From an uncultured Duncaniella sp. (GTDB lineage: Bacteria > Bacteroidota > Bacteroidia > Bacteroidales > Muribaculaceae), in contig CAJUIX010000011.1 in assembly GCA_910586665.1 (NCBI GenBank), positions 1-64,000 of the forward strand: 64,000 nt of DNA, given 5' to 3'. Positions 46,018 through 54,402 of this stretch are shown one piece after another (the stretch's first letter is position 1; each line of letters starts with the position of its first letter). The notes beneath the pieces were generated by a model, which did not search any database, had not been told where the DNA came from, and was given only the letters and a program-made list of their open reading frames with translations. The position numbers and the translations under genes were made by a program.

Positions 46018-46809
46018 TCAGAGGATTTCGTCCATCATGGAGTCAATGGTGAATATGCCCTTGCGGCCGGCGATCCACTCGGCTGCGATGACGGCACCGA
46101 GGGCGAATCCGTCGCGGCTCTTGGCGCGGTGGGTGATTGAGATGCAGTCCACGGGCGAATCCCAGTCGACAGTGTGGGTGCCGGGCACCTCCCCCTCGCG
46201 GAAGCTGAGGACGGGGAGGGCGTCGGGGGCGATTTCCGGGGTCTCTATCGAGGCCTCAATCTGCTGCGGGGTCATGGTGGAGTTGCTGTCGTCAATCCAG
46301 ACCATACCCTCGTCGGCCCAGGAGCTGATGCGGGCGTTCTCGGCAATGATTCCCTCGGCGAGGGTGATAGCGGTGCCCGAGGGGTGGTCAAGCTTGTGGA
46401 CATGGTGGGTCTCATACATGCGCGGCATGTACTGGGGGAGGTGGCTCATGAGCGAGGCGAGCTTGCGGCTGACGCGGTTGAAGATGTAGACGCCGATTGA
46501 GAAGTTGCTCGACGCGAGGAGCGCCCCTCCTGCCTCAAGGATCTTCCGCTCCACCTCCTCGCGGCGGGAGGACCAGCCTGTCGAGCCGCAGACGACGGGG
46601 ACTCCGGCGCGGGCGGCGCGGACCACGTTGTCAGGGGCGGTCGAGGGGGTGGTGAATTCTATCGCGGCGTCAGCCGATGCGAAGGCCTCGCCGTCTATGT
46701 CGGAATTATTGTCTATGTCGATGATTGATACGATTTCGTGGCCACGCTCGCGGGCAATGCGCTCGATGGTGTGGCCCATCTTGCCGTAGCCGATGAGTGC
46801 TATTTTCAT
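46018..46809 (-). CDS. dapB: 4-hydroxy-tetrahydrodipicolinate reductase
   Basis: DapB (263 residues) performs the NAD(P)H reduction in lysine and diaminopimelate synthesis. It has the Rossmann GYGKMGHTIERIA, a STGWSS loop and the active-site block HHVHKLDHPSGTA. The start at 46809 (MKIALIGYGKMG) is preferred over an ATG 21 bases upstream. It is the first gene of dapB-lepB-wbqC. A minus-strand TACTTTTG -7 box is at 46838-46845. Confidence 0.95.
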   Translation of the reverse strand: MKIALIGYGKMGHTIERIARERGHEIVSIIDIDNNSDIDGEAFASADAAIEFTTPSTAPDNVVRAARAGVPVVCGSTGWSSRREEVERKILEAGGALLASSNFSIGVYIFNRVSRKLASLMSHLPQYMPRMYETHHVHKLDHPSGTAITLAEGIIAENARISSWADEGMVWIDDSNSTMTPQQIEASIETPEIAPDALPVLSFREGEVPGTHTVDWDSPVDCISITHRAKSRDGFALGAVIAAEWIAGRKGIFTIDSMMDEIL

Positions 46810-46863
46810 AATTCGGTATTTTATATTCAATTATGTGCAAAAGTACAAAAAAATCCGCTTAAC

Positions 46864-46895
46864 ATTGTGGCTATACGTCAAAATCCGTAAATTTG
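46864..46895 (+). promoter_or_regulatory. Candidate promoter of the SIS-domain gene cluster
   Basis: ATTG at 46864-46867, a 20-base spacer and TAAATTTG at 46888-46895. Confidence 0.5.
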
Positions 46896-46968
46896 CAGGT
46901 AGAAGCTGCCAAAATTCGGTAGCAGAGGAACTATTCAATCACAATTTCTAAGGAAAAACACTGACACA

Positions 46969-47586
46969 ATGGCGCACATCGACATAAAAGATACAATGCG
47001 GCAGATTGTAAAGGCAGAGGCCGAGGCGCTGCTCGCAATACCCTACAGTGATGCCTATGACAAGGTCGTCGACATCATCATCGAGAGGGTCCACCGTCGC
47101 GGTGGCAAGCTGGTCAGCTCGGGCATGGGCAAGGCGGGCCAGGTGGCGCAGAACATAGCCACCACCTTCTCTTCGACAGGCACTCCTGCTGTGAGCATAC
47201 ATCCGGGGGAGGCCCAGCACGGCGACATCGGCGTGCTCCAGCCTGACGACGTGATGCTCCTTGTCTCCAATTCAGGGACAACCAAGGAGGTAATCGAGCT
47301 TGTGGCCCTCACGCGCAGCATGTATCCCGCGATTCCGATCATAGCCATAACAGGCAATGCGGAGAGTGAACTAACACGCCTGGCAGACGTTACACTTCTG
47401 ACGGGGGGTGCCCCGGAGGTCTGTCCGCTCGGACTGACCCCGACCACCTCGATCACGGTCATGTCGGTCATCGGCGATATCCTCGTGGTCAGCGTCACCC
47501 GTCTGACCGGCTTTACGGCCGAAGATTATGCCAAGCGCCACCACGGAGGCTTCCTCGGTCGCAAGTCGCGCCGGGAGGCAGAATAG
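46969..47586 (+). CDS. SIS-domain sugar-phosphate isomerase (KdsD-like, no CBS domains)
   Basis: A 205-residue SIS-domain protein like arabinose-5-phosphate isomerase. SSGMGKAGQVAQNIATTFSS, the HPGEAQHGDIG loop with the catalytic His and LVSNSGTTKEV are conserved, as is KRHHGGFLGR at the C-terminus. The CBS pair of full KdsD/KpsF proteins (about 320 residues) is absent. Single-domain forms with isomerase activity are known. It may make arabinose-5-P for Kdo synthesis. It lies 59 bases upstream of the PfkB-like gene. Confidence 0.85.
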   Translation: MAHIDIKDTMRQIVKAEAEALLAIPYSDAYDKVVDIIIERVHRRGGKLVSSGMGKAGQVAQNIATTFSSTGTPAVSIHPGEAQHGDIGVLQPDDVMLLVSNSGTTKEVIELVALTRSMYPAIPIIAITGNAESELTRLADVTLLTGGAPEVCPLGLTPTTSITVMSVIGDILVVSVTRLTGFTAEDYAKRHHGGFLGRKSRREAE

Positions 47587-47645
47587 TGAAACCAACCAAA
47601 ACAGACAGCGCACACGGATAATGACCGTGTGCCGACGATATAAGT

Positions 47646-48509
47646 ATGAACAAGGCAATCTACATAGGAGAACTGGCACTCAACGTCTCGCTGTGTGCCG
47701 ACGGCCGCGCCGAGACAGGCGTGGGCGACTGGTCAGTCAACGCAGCCGTGCTCGACGGTCGCATGGAACTCCCCGTAATCTGGGTCGGAGAGGCTGCCGC
47801 CGGAACTGTCGGCGACCATATCATAAGGTATCTTCAGGATGCAGGCGTAGGCACCGACTCCGTCGACCGCTTCACCGAGGGTGTAAGCCCCGTCAGGGTC
47901 TTCAACGCCGGCGATTCCTCGACCACCGTCGACCATTCGCGCTATCCCGAGGAGCCTGTCAATGCCATTTGGCCGAGAATCGAGGAGGGCGACGTGGTTG
48001 TCTACGGCTCCTACATGGCTCTCGAGGAGCGTGACCACGCCCGTGTGCTCGACCTCCTGCGCCACGCCAAGGCCCGCAAGGCCTACCTGGTCTATCTCCC
48101 CTATTTCGAATCGCACCAGGTGCCGAGAATCACCCGCGTGATGCCTTCGGTGTTTGACTGTCTCGAGCTTGCCGACCTGGTCGTGGCGCGCGATGCCGAC
48201 ATCCGCGCAATCTTCCCCGAGCCGGAGATAGAGACCATATTCAGGGACCACATACTCTTCTACTGCAAGCGCTTCCTCCAACTCGACCCCGTGGCCAAGA
48301 AGATGCGCTACTTCGACGGCGACCAGTCGTGGTCGCTGCTCTGCCACCCGACGGACAACAGCGAGTTCCAGTGGAGCGCGGGTGCCCTCGCGGGCATAGT
48401 CCGCGGCCTGACCGAGGGACAGCGTGACCCGGAGGAGCTTATGGCTACTGGCAACGAGACCGCCCACAGCGAGCTTGCTTCCGCCCTCAAGCATCCCTGT
48501 CTCCGATAA
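47646..48509 (+). CDS. PfkB-family carbohydrate kinase-like protein, degenerate active site
   Basis: A 287-residue ribokinase-fold protein. The N-terminal substrate lid and the GVGDWSVNAAV region (25-35) fit the PfkB family, but the catalytic GAGD motif near the C-terminus reads SAGALAG (244-250), with Ala247 in place of the catalytic Asp and no visible substitute. It is probably not a normal sugar kinase; a binding or regulatory role is possible. It sits directly after the SIS gene and before a TPR gene. Confidence 0.7.
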   Translation: MNKAIYIGELALNVSLCADGRAETGVGDWSVNAAVLDGRMELPVIWVGEAAAGTVGDHIIRYLQDAGVGTDSVDRFTEGVSPVRVFNAGDSSTTVDHSRYPEEPVNAIWPRIEEGDVVVYGSYMALEERDHARVLDLLRHAKARKAYLVYLPYFESHQVPRITRVMPSVFDCLELADLVVARDADIRAIFPEPEIETIFRDHILFYCKRFLQLDPVAKKMRYFDGDQSWSLLCHPTDNSEFQWSAGALAGIVRGLTEGQRDPEELMATGNETAHSELASALKHPCLR

Positions 48510-48570
48510 TCGGACAAGAGAGAATCAGATACCATGTAACTAACTCACGCGCAATTTATAGTTTCAACAG

Positions 48571-49593
48571 ATGAAAGCCATATCACTTGAGCCTGTCTTC
48601 GCCAAACCGACCACTGACATTGCCCCGCTCCTGTCGCTGGTGAAGCGCAACCGCTCCATGTCGGAGCTACGCCACGCAATCGGGGAGGTGGATTTTGACG
48701 TCGCCTACGACTTCCTCCGCTCAGCGGCCATTGAGATGGTCGACAACGGCGAGATTGACAAGGCTATCGCCGGGGTGCAGGAAATCGACGCTCTCATAAA
48801 CCGCTCAGGGGAGGGGGAGAATGACCGCCACCTGCTCGACATACATGCCGCGCTGATGCAGATTCTGACCGCACTCTTTATAGAGAAGGAGGACACCGAT
48901 TCGGCAATGGCCTCGGCCGCCTCGGCGCTGACGCTCCTCTCACAGGAGGCAAAGCGCAAGGATGAGCCATTCATGGCCATACTTGGCTCGCTGCTCTATG
49001 ACATTGCCTATCTCCACACCCAGCGCAATGAGTACAGGCAGGCTGAGCGTGAGCTGGCGAAATCTCTGAAGATTTTCGAGCGCCTGGCCAAGACCAAGCC
49101 CGAGCGCTACGCCACACCCCACGTCATGGCGCTCAACGCCGCTACCGCCACCTATCGCAACCGCGTCCGCCAGGCTGAGCTGCTCGCCCACTACCAGGCG
49201 GCCACATCAACCTATCTACAGCTTGTCAACTCGGGCGTCGGAGACGCCACAGGGCGCCTGGTCGACTCGATAACGGCCGAGGGCGACACCCTCGCGCAGA
49301 TGGGGCGCCACCGCGAGGCGATGCAGTACTACACCCGCGCGCTCAAATATCTCACCAAAATCGAGCCTGAGTTCACCCTGAAGCAGCTCCACCTCTCAAT
49401 CCGCCTCGGTGAGGCCATGCTGAAGGTCGGTCCGATGAAGGAGAAGGGGATACACCTGCTCAACACCATGCTCCACAAAGCTACGAAAATCAATGCCACC
49501 GAGGAGCACCGCCGCATCGTCGACATCCTCTTCAATGCCAAGAGCTCCTCGCTCGACATCCTTGGCTTATGGCACAAGGTGTTCCCGAAATAA
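48571..49593 (+). CDS. TPR-repeat protein of unknown function
   Basis: A 340-residue, all-helical, cytoplasmic protein without signal peptide. TPR-like repeats are visible from about residue 95, e.g. FMAILGSLLYDIAYLHTQRN, EYRQAERELAKSLKIFERLA and EAMQYYTRALKYLTKIEPE. It lies between the PfkB-like gene (61 bases) and ribH (34 bases). No known partner is evident. It may scaffold a complex or simply share the transcript. Confidence 0.6.
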   Translation: MKAISLEPVFAKPTTDIAPLLSLVKRNRSMSELRHAIGEVDFDVAYDFLRSAAIEMVDNGEIDKAIAGVQEIDALINRSGEGENDRHLLDIHAALMQILTALFIEKEDTDSAMASAASALTLLSQEAKRKDEPFMAILGSLLYDIAYLHTQRNEYRQAERELAKSLKIFERLAKTKPERYATPHVMALNAATATYRNRVRQAELLAHYQAATSTYLQLVNSGVGDATGRLVDSITAEGDTLAQMGRHREAMQYYTRALKYLTKIEPEFTLKQLHLSIRLGEAMLKVGPMKEKGIHLLNTMLHKATKINATEEHRRIVDILFNAKSSSLDILGLWHKVFPK

Positions 49594-49627
49594 CACTGAA
49601 AAAATAATACCCAATCAAGAAAAGAAT

Positions 49628-50107
49628 ATGTCACAGTTCACACCCCAAAGCGCTCTCCCGAAACTTGAAAATGTACGCATAGCCATTGCCGTGGCCGAAT
49701 GGAACGGCCATATCACCTCCGCGCTGCGCGACGGCGCTCTCGACCTCCTGCACAACTACGGTCTCACCGACGAGGATATCGCCGTGGTGAGCGTCCCCGG
49801 AGCCGTCGAGCTTACCTTTGCCGCCTCGAAGCTCATCGAGACGGGCAATTTTGATGCCGTCATCATTATCGGCTGTGTCATCAAGGGTGACACCCCGCAC
49901 TTCGACTATGTATGCCAGAGCGTCACACAGGGCATGACCTCGCTCAATGCCGACTGTGACATCCCGGTGATTTTCGGCGTGCTCACCGTCAACGAGGAGC
50001 AGCAGGCTCTCGACCGCGCCGGCGGCAGCATGGGCAACAAAGGTACCGAGGCTGCCGAGACGGCTATCAAGATGGTGGCCCTAAACCGTGCCGTCGACGA
50101 GCTTTAA
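49628..50107 (+). CDS. ribH: 6,7-dimethyl-8-ribityllumazine synthase
   Basis: RibH (159 residues) makes lumazine from the 5-amino pyrimidine and the dihydroxybutanone phosphate, the penultimate step of riboflavin synthesis. The active-site AVAEWNGHI, PGAVELTFAASKL and IGCVIKGDTPHFDYVCQSVTQG are intact, and a GGSMGNKGTEAA end follows. The start at 49628 is chosen over an in-frame start 135 bases upstream that would run inside the preceding TPR gene. No FMN riboswitch is visible upstream. Confidence 0.96.
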   Translation: MSQFTPQSALPKLENVRIAIAVAEWNGHITSALRDGALDLLHNYGLTDEDIAVVSVPGAVELTFAASKLIETGNFDAVIIIGCVIKGDTPHFDYVCQSVTQGMTSLNADCDIPVIFGVLTVNEEQQALDRAGGSMGNKGTEAAETAIKMVALNRAVDEL

Positions 50108-50172
50108 GCCCCGTCGTCACCCCACACTTTCTCTCCCCAATCTCCCTTCTCAACTTCAAAATTTCATCACTT

Positions 50173-51459
50173 ATGGAGCGCCTGATGCAATATGTGTGGC
50201 AACACCGGCTGCTGGAGCAGACGGGGCTTGTCACTGTGGACGGGCGCAGAGTCTCAGTCATAGACCCCGGCCGTCTGAACACGGATGCGGGGCCTGACTT
50301 TTTTAATGCCAAGGTCAGAATCGGTGACAATCTCTGGGTAGGGGACGTCGAGGTGCATGTCCGTGCGAGCGACTGGCTCCGCCACCGCCATGACAGCGAC
50401 CCGGCATACGATTCGGTGGTGCTCCATGTCGTGGACCGCGACGATGCCAAAATCTGCCGCCGCAACGGGGAGGTGATCCCGCAGATGCGCCTCTGCTGCT
50501 CGCCGGATTTCCATGCGCGCTATCATGAGCTGGTCGACCGCGCTGACATAGACCTTCCCTGCGCCTCCGAGCTACCGGGGCTGTCGCCGATACACTTGTC
50601 GGACTGGATTACATCGCTGGCCTACGAGCGGGTCTATTCGAAGGCCGACCATATCGGGGAGCTGCTTTCGACCTATTCGGGCGACTGGGAGCAGGTGTGC
50701 TACGTCATCCTCGCCCGCGCGCTCGGCTTCGGGACCAATTCGGAGCCTATGGAGCGTCTGGCCATGTCGCTGCCGCTGCATTTCCTGCGCAAGCACAGCG
50801 ATTCGCAGCTCGCAATCGAGGCGCTTCTGTTCGGGCAGGGTGGATTTCTGGAGAAGGCTCCCAAGTGTGACCCATATGTCGAGAGCCTCGTGAGGGAACA
50901 CCGCTTCTTCGCACACAAATTTTCGCTCAGACCCTTGCAGCCCCTGGGATGGAAGCTTGCGAGGATGCGCCCGCACAATTTCCCGCATCGCCGCATAGCG
51001 CTCCTGGCTACTCTTGTGAGCGGCGATTCGCGCTTGGTCAACAGGATTGTCAAATCGCGCTCCGTAGACGAGCTGAGGGCACTTTTCGGGGTTCCTCTGA
51101 CGGGTTATTGGGCAAACCACTTCACTTTCGGGCCGGGGAGCGAGCGCAGCTATGAGTCGCTGGGCCGCAGCTCGGTCGACATCATTATCATCAATGTCGC
51201 CGTCCCGCTCATGGTGGCCTACGGTAACCGCCACGGCGACGAGACGATGGTGACACGAGCTTTCGAGCTGCTTCAGGAGCTGCCGCCGGAGAGCAATTCG
51301 ATAGTGAGCCTCTTCGCGCGGGCGGGGATTACCTGTAGGGATGCTTTCAGCTCGCAGGCGGTGATTCATCTGCGCCGCAATTACTGCGAGCCGAGGAAGT
51401 GTCTGTTCTGCCGCTTGGGCCATAGACTCCTGGCAGCCAGGGCAGTCAGGAGGGAGTGA
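50173..51459 (+). CDS. DUF2851 family protein
   Basis: A 428-residue protein of the Bacteroidetes-typical DUF2851 family, function unknown. Conserved blocks are GRLNTDAGPDFFNAKVRIG (residues ~35-53), WVGDVEVHVRASDWLRH, and a C-terminal CREPRKCLFC-like region (ending CLFCRLGHRLL) with several conserved cysteines. It lies 65 bases after ribH. Confidence 0.85.
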   Translation: MERLMQYVWQHRLLEQTGLVTVDGRRVSVIDPGRLNTDAGPDFFNAKVRIGDNLWVGDVEVHVRASDWLRHRHDSDPAYDSVVLHVVDRDDAKICRRNGEVIPQMRLCCSPDFHARYHELVDRADIDLPCASELPGLSPIHLSDWITSLAYERVYSKADHIGELLSTYSGDWEQVCYVILARALGFGTNSEPMERLAMSLPLHFLRKHSDSQLAIEALLFGQGGFLEKAPKCDPYVESLVREHRFFAHKFSLRPLQPLGWKLARMRPHNFPHRRIALLATLVSGDSRLVNRIVKSRSVDELRALFGVPLTGYWANHFTFGPGSERSYESLGRSSVDIIIINVAVPLMVAYGNRHGDETMVTRAFELLQELPPESNSIVSLFARAGITCRDAFSSQAVIHLRRNYCEPRKCLFCRLGHRLLAARAVRRE

Positions 51460-51507
51460 GGTTTTTACACTATTTGTGGGTATTTTTATTTGGTCTTTAT
51501 TGTTTTT

Positions 51508-51622
51508 TGTAGGGACGCTTTTAAAAAGCGTCCACATCCGCCGTATGGGTGGCAGATGTGGACGTAAGGGGATGTTTGTTTATGTGTTAGAGACTGTGGA
51601 CGCTTTTAAAAGCGTCCCTACA
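51508..51622. repeat. MITE-like palindromic element, copy D
   Basis: Inverted ends of about 28 bases (from 51508 and ending 51622) with a one-base indel, each containing the GGACGCTTTTAAAAGCGTCC-type palindrome. The interior shares CCACATCCGCCGT and TATGTGTTAGA with copy B. It fills the gap between the convergent DUF2851 and recA genes. Confidence 0.85.
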
Positions 51623-51650
51623 GCGGGGATTAATCCCCGTGCCCTCAGGG

Positions 51651-52850
51651 TTAGATGTCTTCTTCGATTGAGAAGTCGTCGGGGAGGTCTTCGTCGTCGA
51701 AGAGGGAGTCATCGACCGACTTGATGTCGTCGGCTGTGGGCTCGTCGGTTTCGTCGGCTTTGGCTGAGGGGGCGTCTTTTTCTTTCTTTTTAGATGAGTC
51801 CTTTTTGCGGGAGCCGTCGCTATTTTTCAGCGCTTCCATGATGAGGCCCTCGAGTTCTTCAGCAAGCTCGGGGTTGTCCTGGATGACACGCTTGGCGGCG
51901 TCGCGTCCCTGGGCGATTTTTGAGTCATTGTAGGAGAACCATGATCCGCTCTTCTTGATTATGCCCAGCTCTACGCCGAGGTCGATAATCTCGCCGCTGC
52001 GTGAGATGCCCTCGCCAAACATTATGTCGAATTCGGCGCGCTTGAAGGGGGGCGCCACCTTGTTTTTGACCACTTTTACCTTGGTGAGCTTGCCAAGAAT
52101 TTCGTCACCGTCCTTGATGGAGGTGCTGGGGCGGATGTCGATTCGCACGGAGGCGTAGAATTTGAGTGCGTTGCCGCCAGTGGTGGTCTCTGAAGGGCCG
52201 AACATGACGCCAATCTTCTCACGCAGCTGGTTGATGAAGATACAGGTGGTGTTTGTGCGCGAAATCGTGCCTGTCAGCTTGCGCATGGCCTGCGACATGA
52301 GTCGTGCCTGGACGCCGACGTTCTTGTCGCCCATGTCGCCGTCAATCTCGCTTTTGGGGGTGAGGGCTGCGACGGAGTCGATGACGAGGATGTCGATAGC
52401 CGACGAGCGGATGAGCTGCTCGGCGATTTCGAGGGCCTGCTCGCCATTGTCGGGCTGCGACATGAGGAGGTTGTTGACGTCTACGCCGAGTTTTTCAGCG
52501 TAGAAGCGGTCAAAGGCGTGCTCCGCGTCGATAATGGCTGCGATGCCTCCGGCCTTCTGGGCCTCGGCGATAGCGTGGATTGCGAGGGTGGTCTTACCCG
52601 AGGACTCCGGGCCGTAGATCTCGATGATACGTCCCTTCGGGTAGCCGCCGACACCGAGGGCGTGGTTGAGACCTATCGAGCCTGTCGGGATGACCTCGAC
52701 GTTTTCCACATTCTCGTCGCCGAGCTTCATGATGGCCCCGCGTCCGAAGTTTTTCTCAATATTTCCAAGAGCCTGCGCGAGGGCATTGAGCTTTGCCTTT
52801 GCGGGATCGGTCTCCTTGGATGCCTTTATGTTTGAATCTTTTTTTGCCAT
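51651..52850 (-). CDS. recA: Recombinase RecA
   Basis: RecA (399 residues), the strand-exchange recombinase. The start at 52850 (MAKKDSNIKA) is chosen over an ATG 60 bases upstream, since that extension contains the promoter. Walker A GPESSGKT, FINQLREKIGVMFG and the L1/L2 loop region are conserved. The C-terminal tail is unusually long and charged: a lysine-rich stretch (KKDSSKKKEK) then acidic DDIKSVDDSLFDDEDL. Confidence 0.97.
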   Translation of the reverse strand: MAKKDSNIKASKETDPAKAKLNALAQALGNIEKNFGRGAIMKLGDENVENVEVIPTGSIGLNHALGVGGYPKGRIIEIYGPESSGKTTLAIHAIAEAQKAGGIAAIIDAEHAFDRFYAEKLGVDVNNLLMSQPDNGEQALEIAEQLIRSSAIDILVIDSVAALTPKSEIDGDMGDKNVGVQARLMSQAMRKLTGTISRTNTTCIFINQLREKIGVMFGPSETTTGGNALKFYASVRIDIRPSTSIKDGDEILGKLTKVKVVKNKVAPPFKRAEFDIMFGEGISRSGEIIDLGVELGIIKKSGSWFSYNDSKIAQGRDAAKRVIQDNPELAEELEGLIMEALKNSDGSRKKDSSKKKEKDAPSAKADETDEPTADDIKSVDDSLFDDEDLPDDFSIEEDI

Positions 52851-52879
52851 GTCTGATTGTTGGTTTTTTGTTTGTGATG

Positions 52880-52911
52880 CAAAGATAGTCACAATGCTGT
52901 GCATAAACAAG
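52880..52911 (-). promoter_or_regulatory. Candidate recA promoter
   Basis: On the minus strand a CTTG -33 (complement of 52908-52911), a 20-base spacer and TATCTTTG -7 (complement of 52880-52887), about 30 bases from the ATG. No clear SOS-type operator was recognised. The rest of the 52912-53121 spacer shows only AT-rich sequence. Confidence 0.55.
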
Positions 52912-53121
52912 GCACAGAATGACTAAACAATGTTAATGCTGTCAATCGTTTTATTTTGCTAAGTTAGCGATAATTCGGAATGTTGACAAAAAATTTAGGA
53001 TAAAATGAAAATTTTTTCAATTATGTGTAAACTATTCCGTCCTGTCACCGTTATATAAGTACATAGCAAAATTACTTTTTCCATTGCAAGAAATGTGATA
53101 ATGATTGGTTTATTATCTAAG

Positions 53122-53150
53122 CGAGAAGACGATGTGATATCATCTTCTCG
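53122..53150 (-). terminator. Terminator after the mechanosensitive channel gene
   Basis: Arms CGAGAAGACGAT (53122-53133) and ATCATCTTCTCG (53139-53150) pair with one wobble. On the plus strand the stem is followed by a T-rich run, so it may also work in that direction. Confidence 0.55.
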
Positions 53151-53178
53151 TTTGATTTTTTGTATATATGCATGCCAA

Positions 53179-54402
53179 TCAATGCCTTGCGGCCGATGCG
53201 AGGAGGGCGATGTCACGCCCGGAGGGAGCCTGGTAGACCCTCAGCCCGAAACGGTGGACGGAAGCAAGCACATGGTCTATGACTCCGGCCTGGAAATGCT
53301 CGTAGGGCTTCCATGAGGTGAGCTTTGTGAAGAGATATAGCTCCAGGGGTATGCCCTGCGGGGTCGGGGCGAGCTCGCGGACCATGTAGACCATGTTGTC
53401 GTCGGTCTTCAGTTCGGGAATCTGCGAGATATAGTGTTCGAGATAGCGGCGGAAGAGGGTGAGGTTGACGTGGGAGGGGATGCTGTCAAGGCTTTCGTCC
53501 CACCACGGCTCTTTTCGGAAGGTCTCAATCATTTCCCGGGTGCAGAAGTCGACGCTCTCTATGTCGATAGTGACTGCGCGGTTGACGCGGCGCCCGCGGG
53601 AGTCCGACATTCCGCGCCAGTTCTGAAACGATTCGCTAATGAGGGCATAGGGGGGCACGGTGACTATGGTCATGTCAAAATTCTGAACCTTGACGGTGGT
53701 CAGGCCCACTTCGAGGACGGTTCCGTTGATGTTGCGCGCGGGGACGGTGATCCAGTCGCCCGGGCGGAGCATGTCGTTGAGTGTCAGCTGCACTCCTGCC
53801 ACCACTCCCATTATCGAGTCCTTGAAGACCAGCATGAGCACGGTGGCCGCGGCGCCGAGGCCTGTGATGACTGTCAGGGGATTCTTGTTGGCGAGGATTG
53901 AGATGATGATAATGACGCCGACCGACACGGATATTACCTGCAGCATCTGGCGTATGCCCTTGAGCGACGATGCACGCCCCGAGGAGGAGCTCTCGACAAG
54001 CTCGTAGAGCGCCAGGAGGAAGCGGTTGACGAGGTGGACGGCCACGCAGACAATCACTATGCGGAATGTGAGCGAGGCGAGCCCCTGTAGGGTCGCATAA
54101 TAGGCGAGGCTCGGTGGGATGGTGGCCTGCATGAGCAGCACGCAGCCGAGTTCGGCCACGACTTTGAGGAGGCGGGGGTTGAAGAGTACGTCGTCCCAGC
54201 GGGCGTCGGTGAGGCGTACGAGGCGGAGGACACCGGGAATGACGTAGCGCGTCGCCACGAAGTATAGCAGCCAAGAGAGGAGCAGCGCCGCTCCGGCTAT
54301 CAATAAAGTAGCACAGGTGTGGAGCAGGCTTTCGCCCACTCCCCACCTGTCAAAAGTATCAGTGGCCCATTCAAGGTAGCCCCGTATTAGCTCAGCTTCC
54401 AC
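53179..54402 (-). CDS. MscS-family mechanosensitive ion channel (YbdG-like)
   Basis: A 407-residue channel that releases solutes on hypo-osmotic shock. Five membrane segments (about 28-50, 70-90, 105-130, 150-170, 178-198) precede the MscS pore helix region, GLGAAATVLMLVFKDSIMGVVAGVQL (about 183-208), and the soluble beta domain with DMLRPGDWITVPARNINGTVLEVGLTTVKVQNFD. The C-terminus is longer than in E. coli MscS. Its start overlaps the cysS stop by 16 bases. Confidence 0.88.
   Translation of the reverse strand: MEAELIRGYLEWATDTFDRWGVGESLLHTCATLLIAGAALLLSWLLYFVATRYVIPGVLRLVRLTDARWDDVLFNPRLLKVVAELGCVLLMQATIPPSLAYYATLQGLASLTFRIVIVCVAVHLVNRFLLALYELVESSSSGRASSLKGIRQMLQVISVSVGVIIIISILANKNPLTVITGLGAAATVLMLVFKDSIMGVVAGVQLTLNDMLRPGDWITVPARNINGTVLEVGLTTVKVQNFDMTIVTVPPYALISESFQNWRGMSDSRGRRVNRAVTIDIESVDFCTREMIETFRKEPWWDESLDSIPSHVNLTLFRRYLEHYISQIPELKTDDNMVYMVRELAPTPQGIPLELYLFTKLTSWKPYEHFQAGVIDHVLASVHRFGLRVYQAPSGRDIALLASAARH

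Noticed and set aside
49594..49627. An FMN riboswitch before ribH.
   Set aside because: The spacer is only 34 bases long and has no RFN-like sequence.
52912..53121. A plus-strand small RNA ending at the 53122-53150 hairpin.
   Set aside because: A T-rich run follows the hairpin on the plus strand, but no promoter box of good quality lies upstream; the hairpin is better explained as the mscS terminator.
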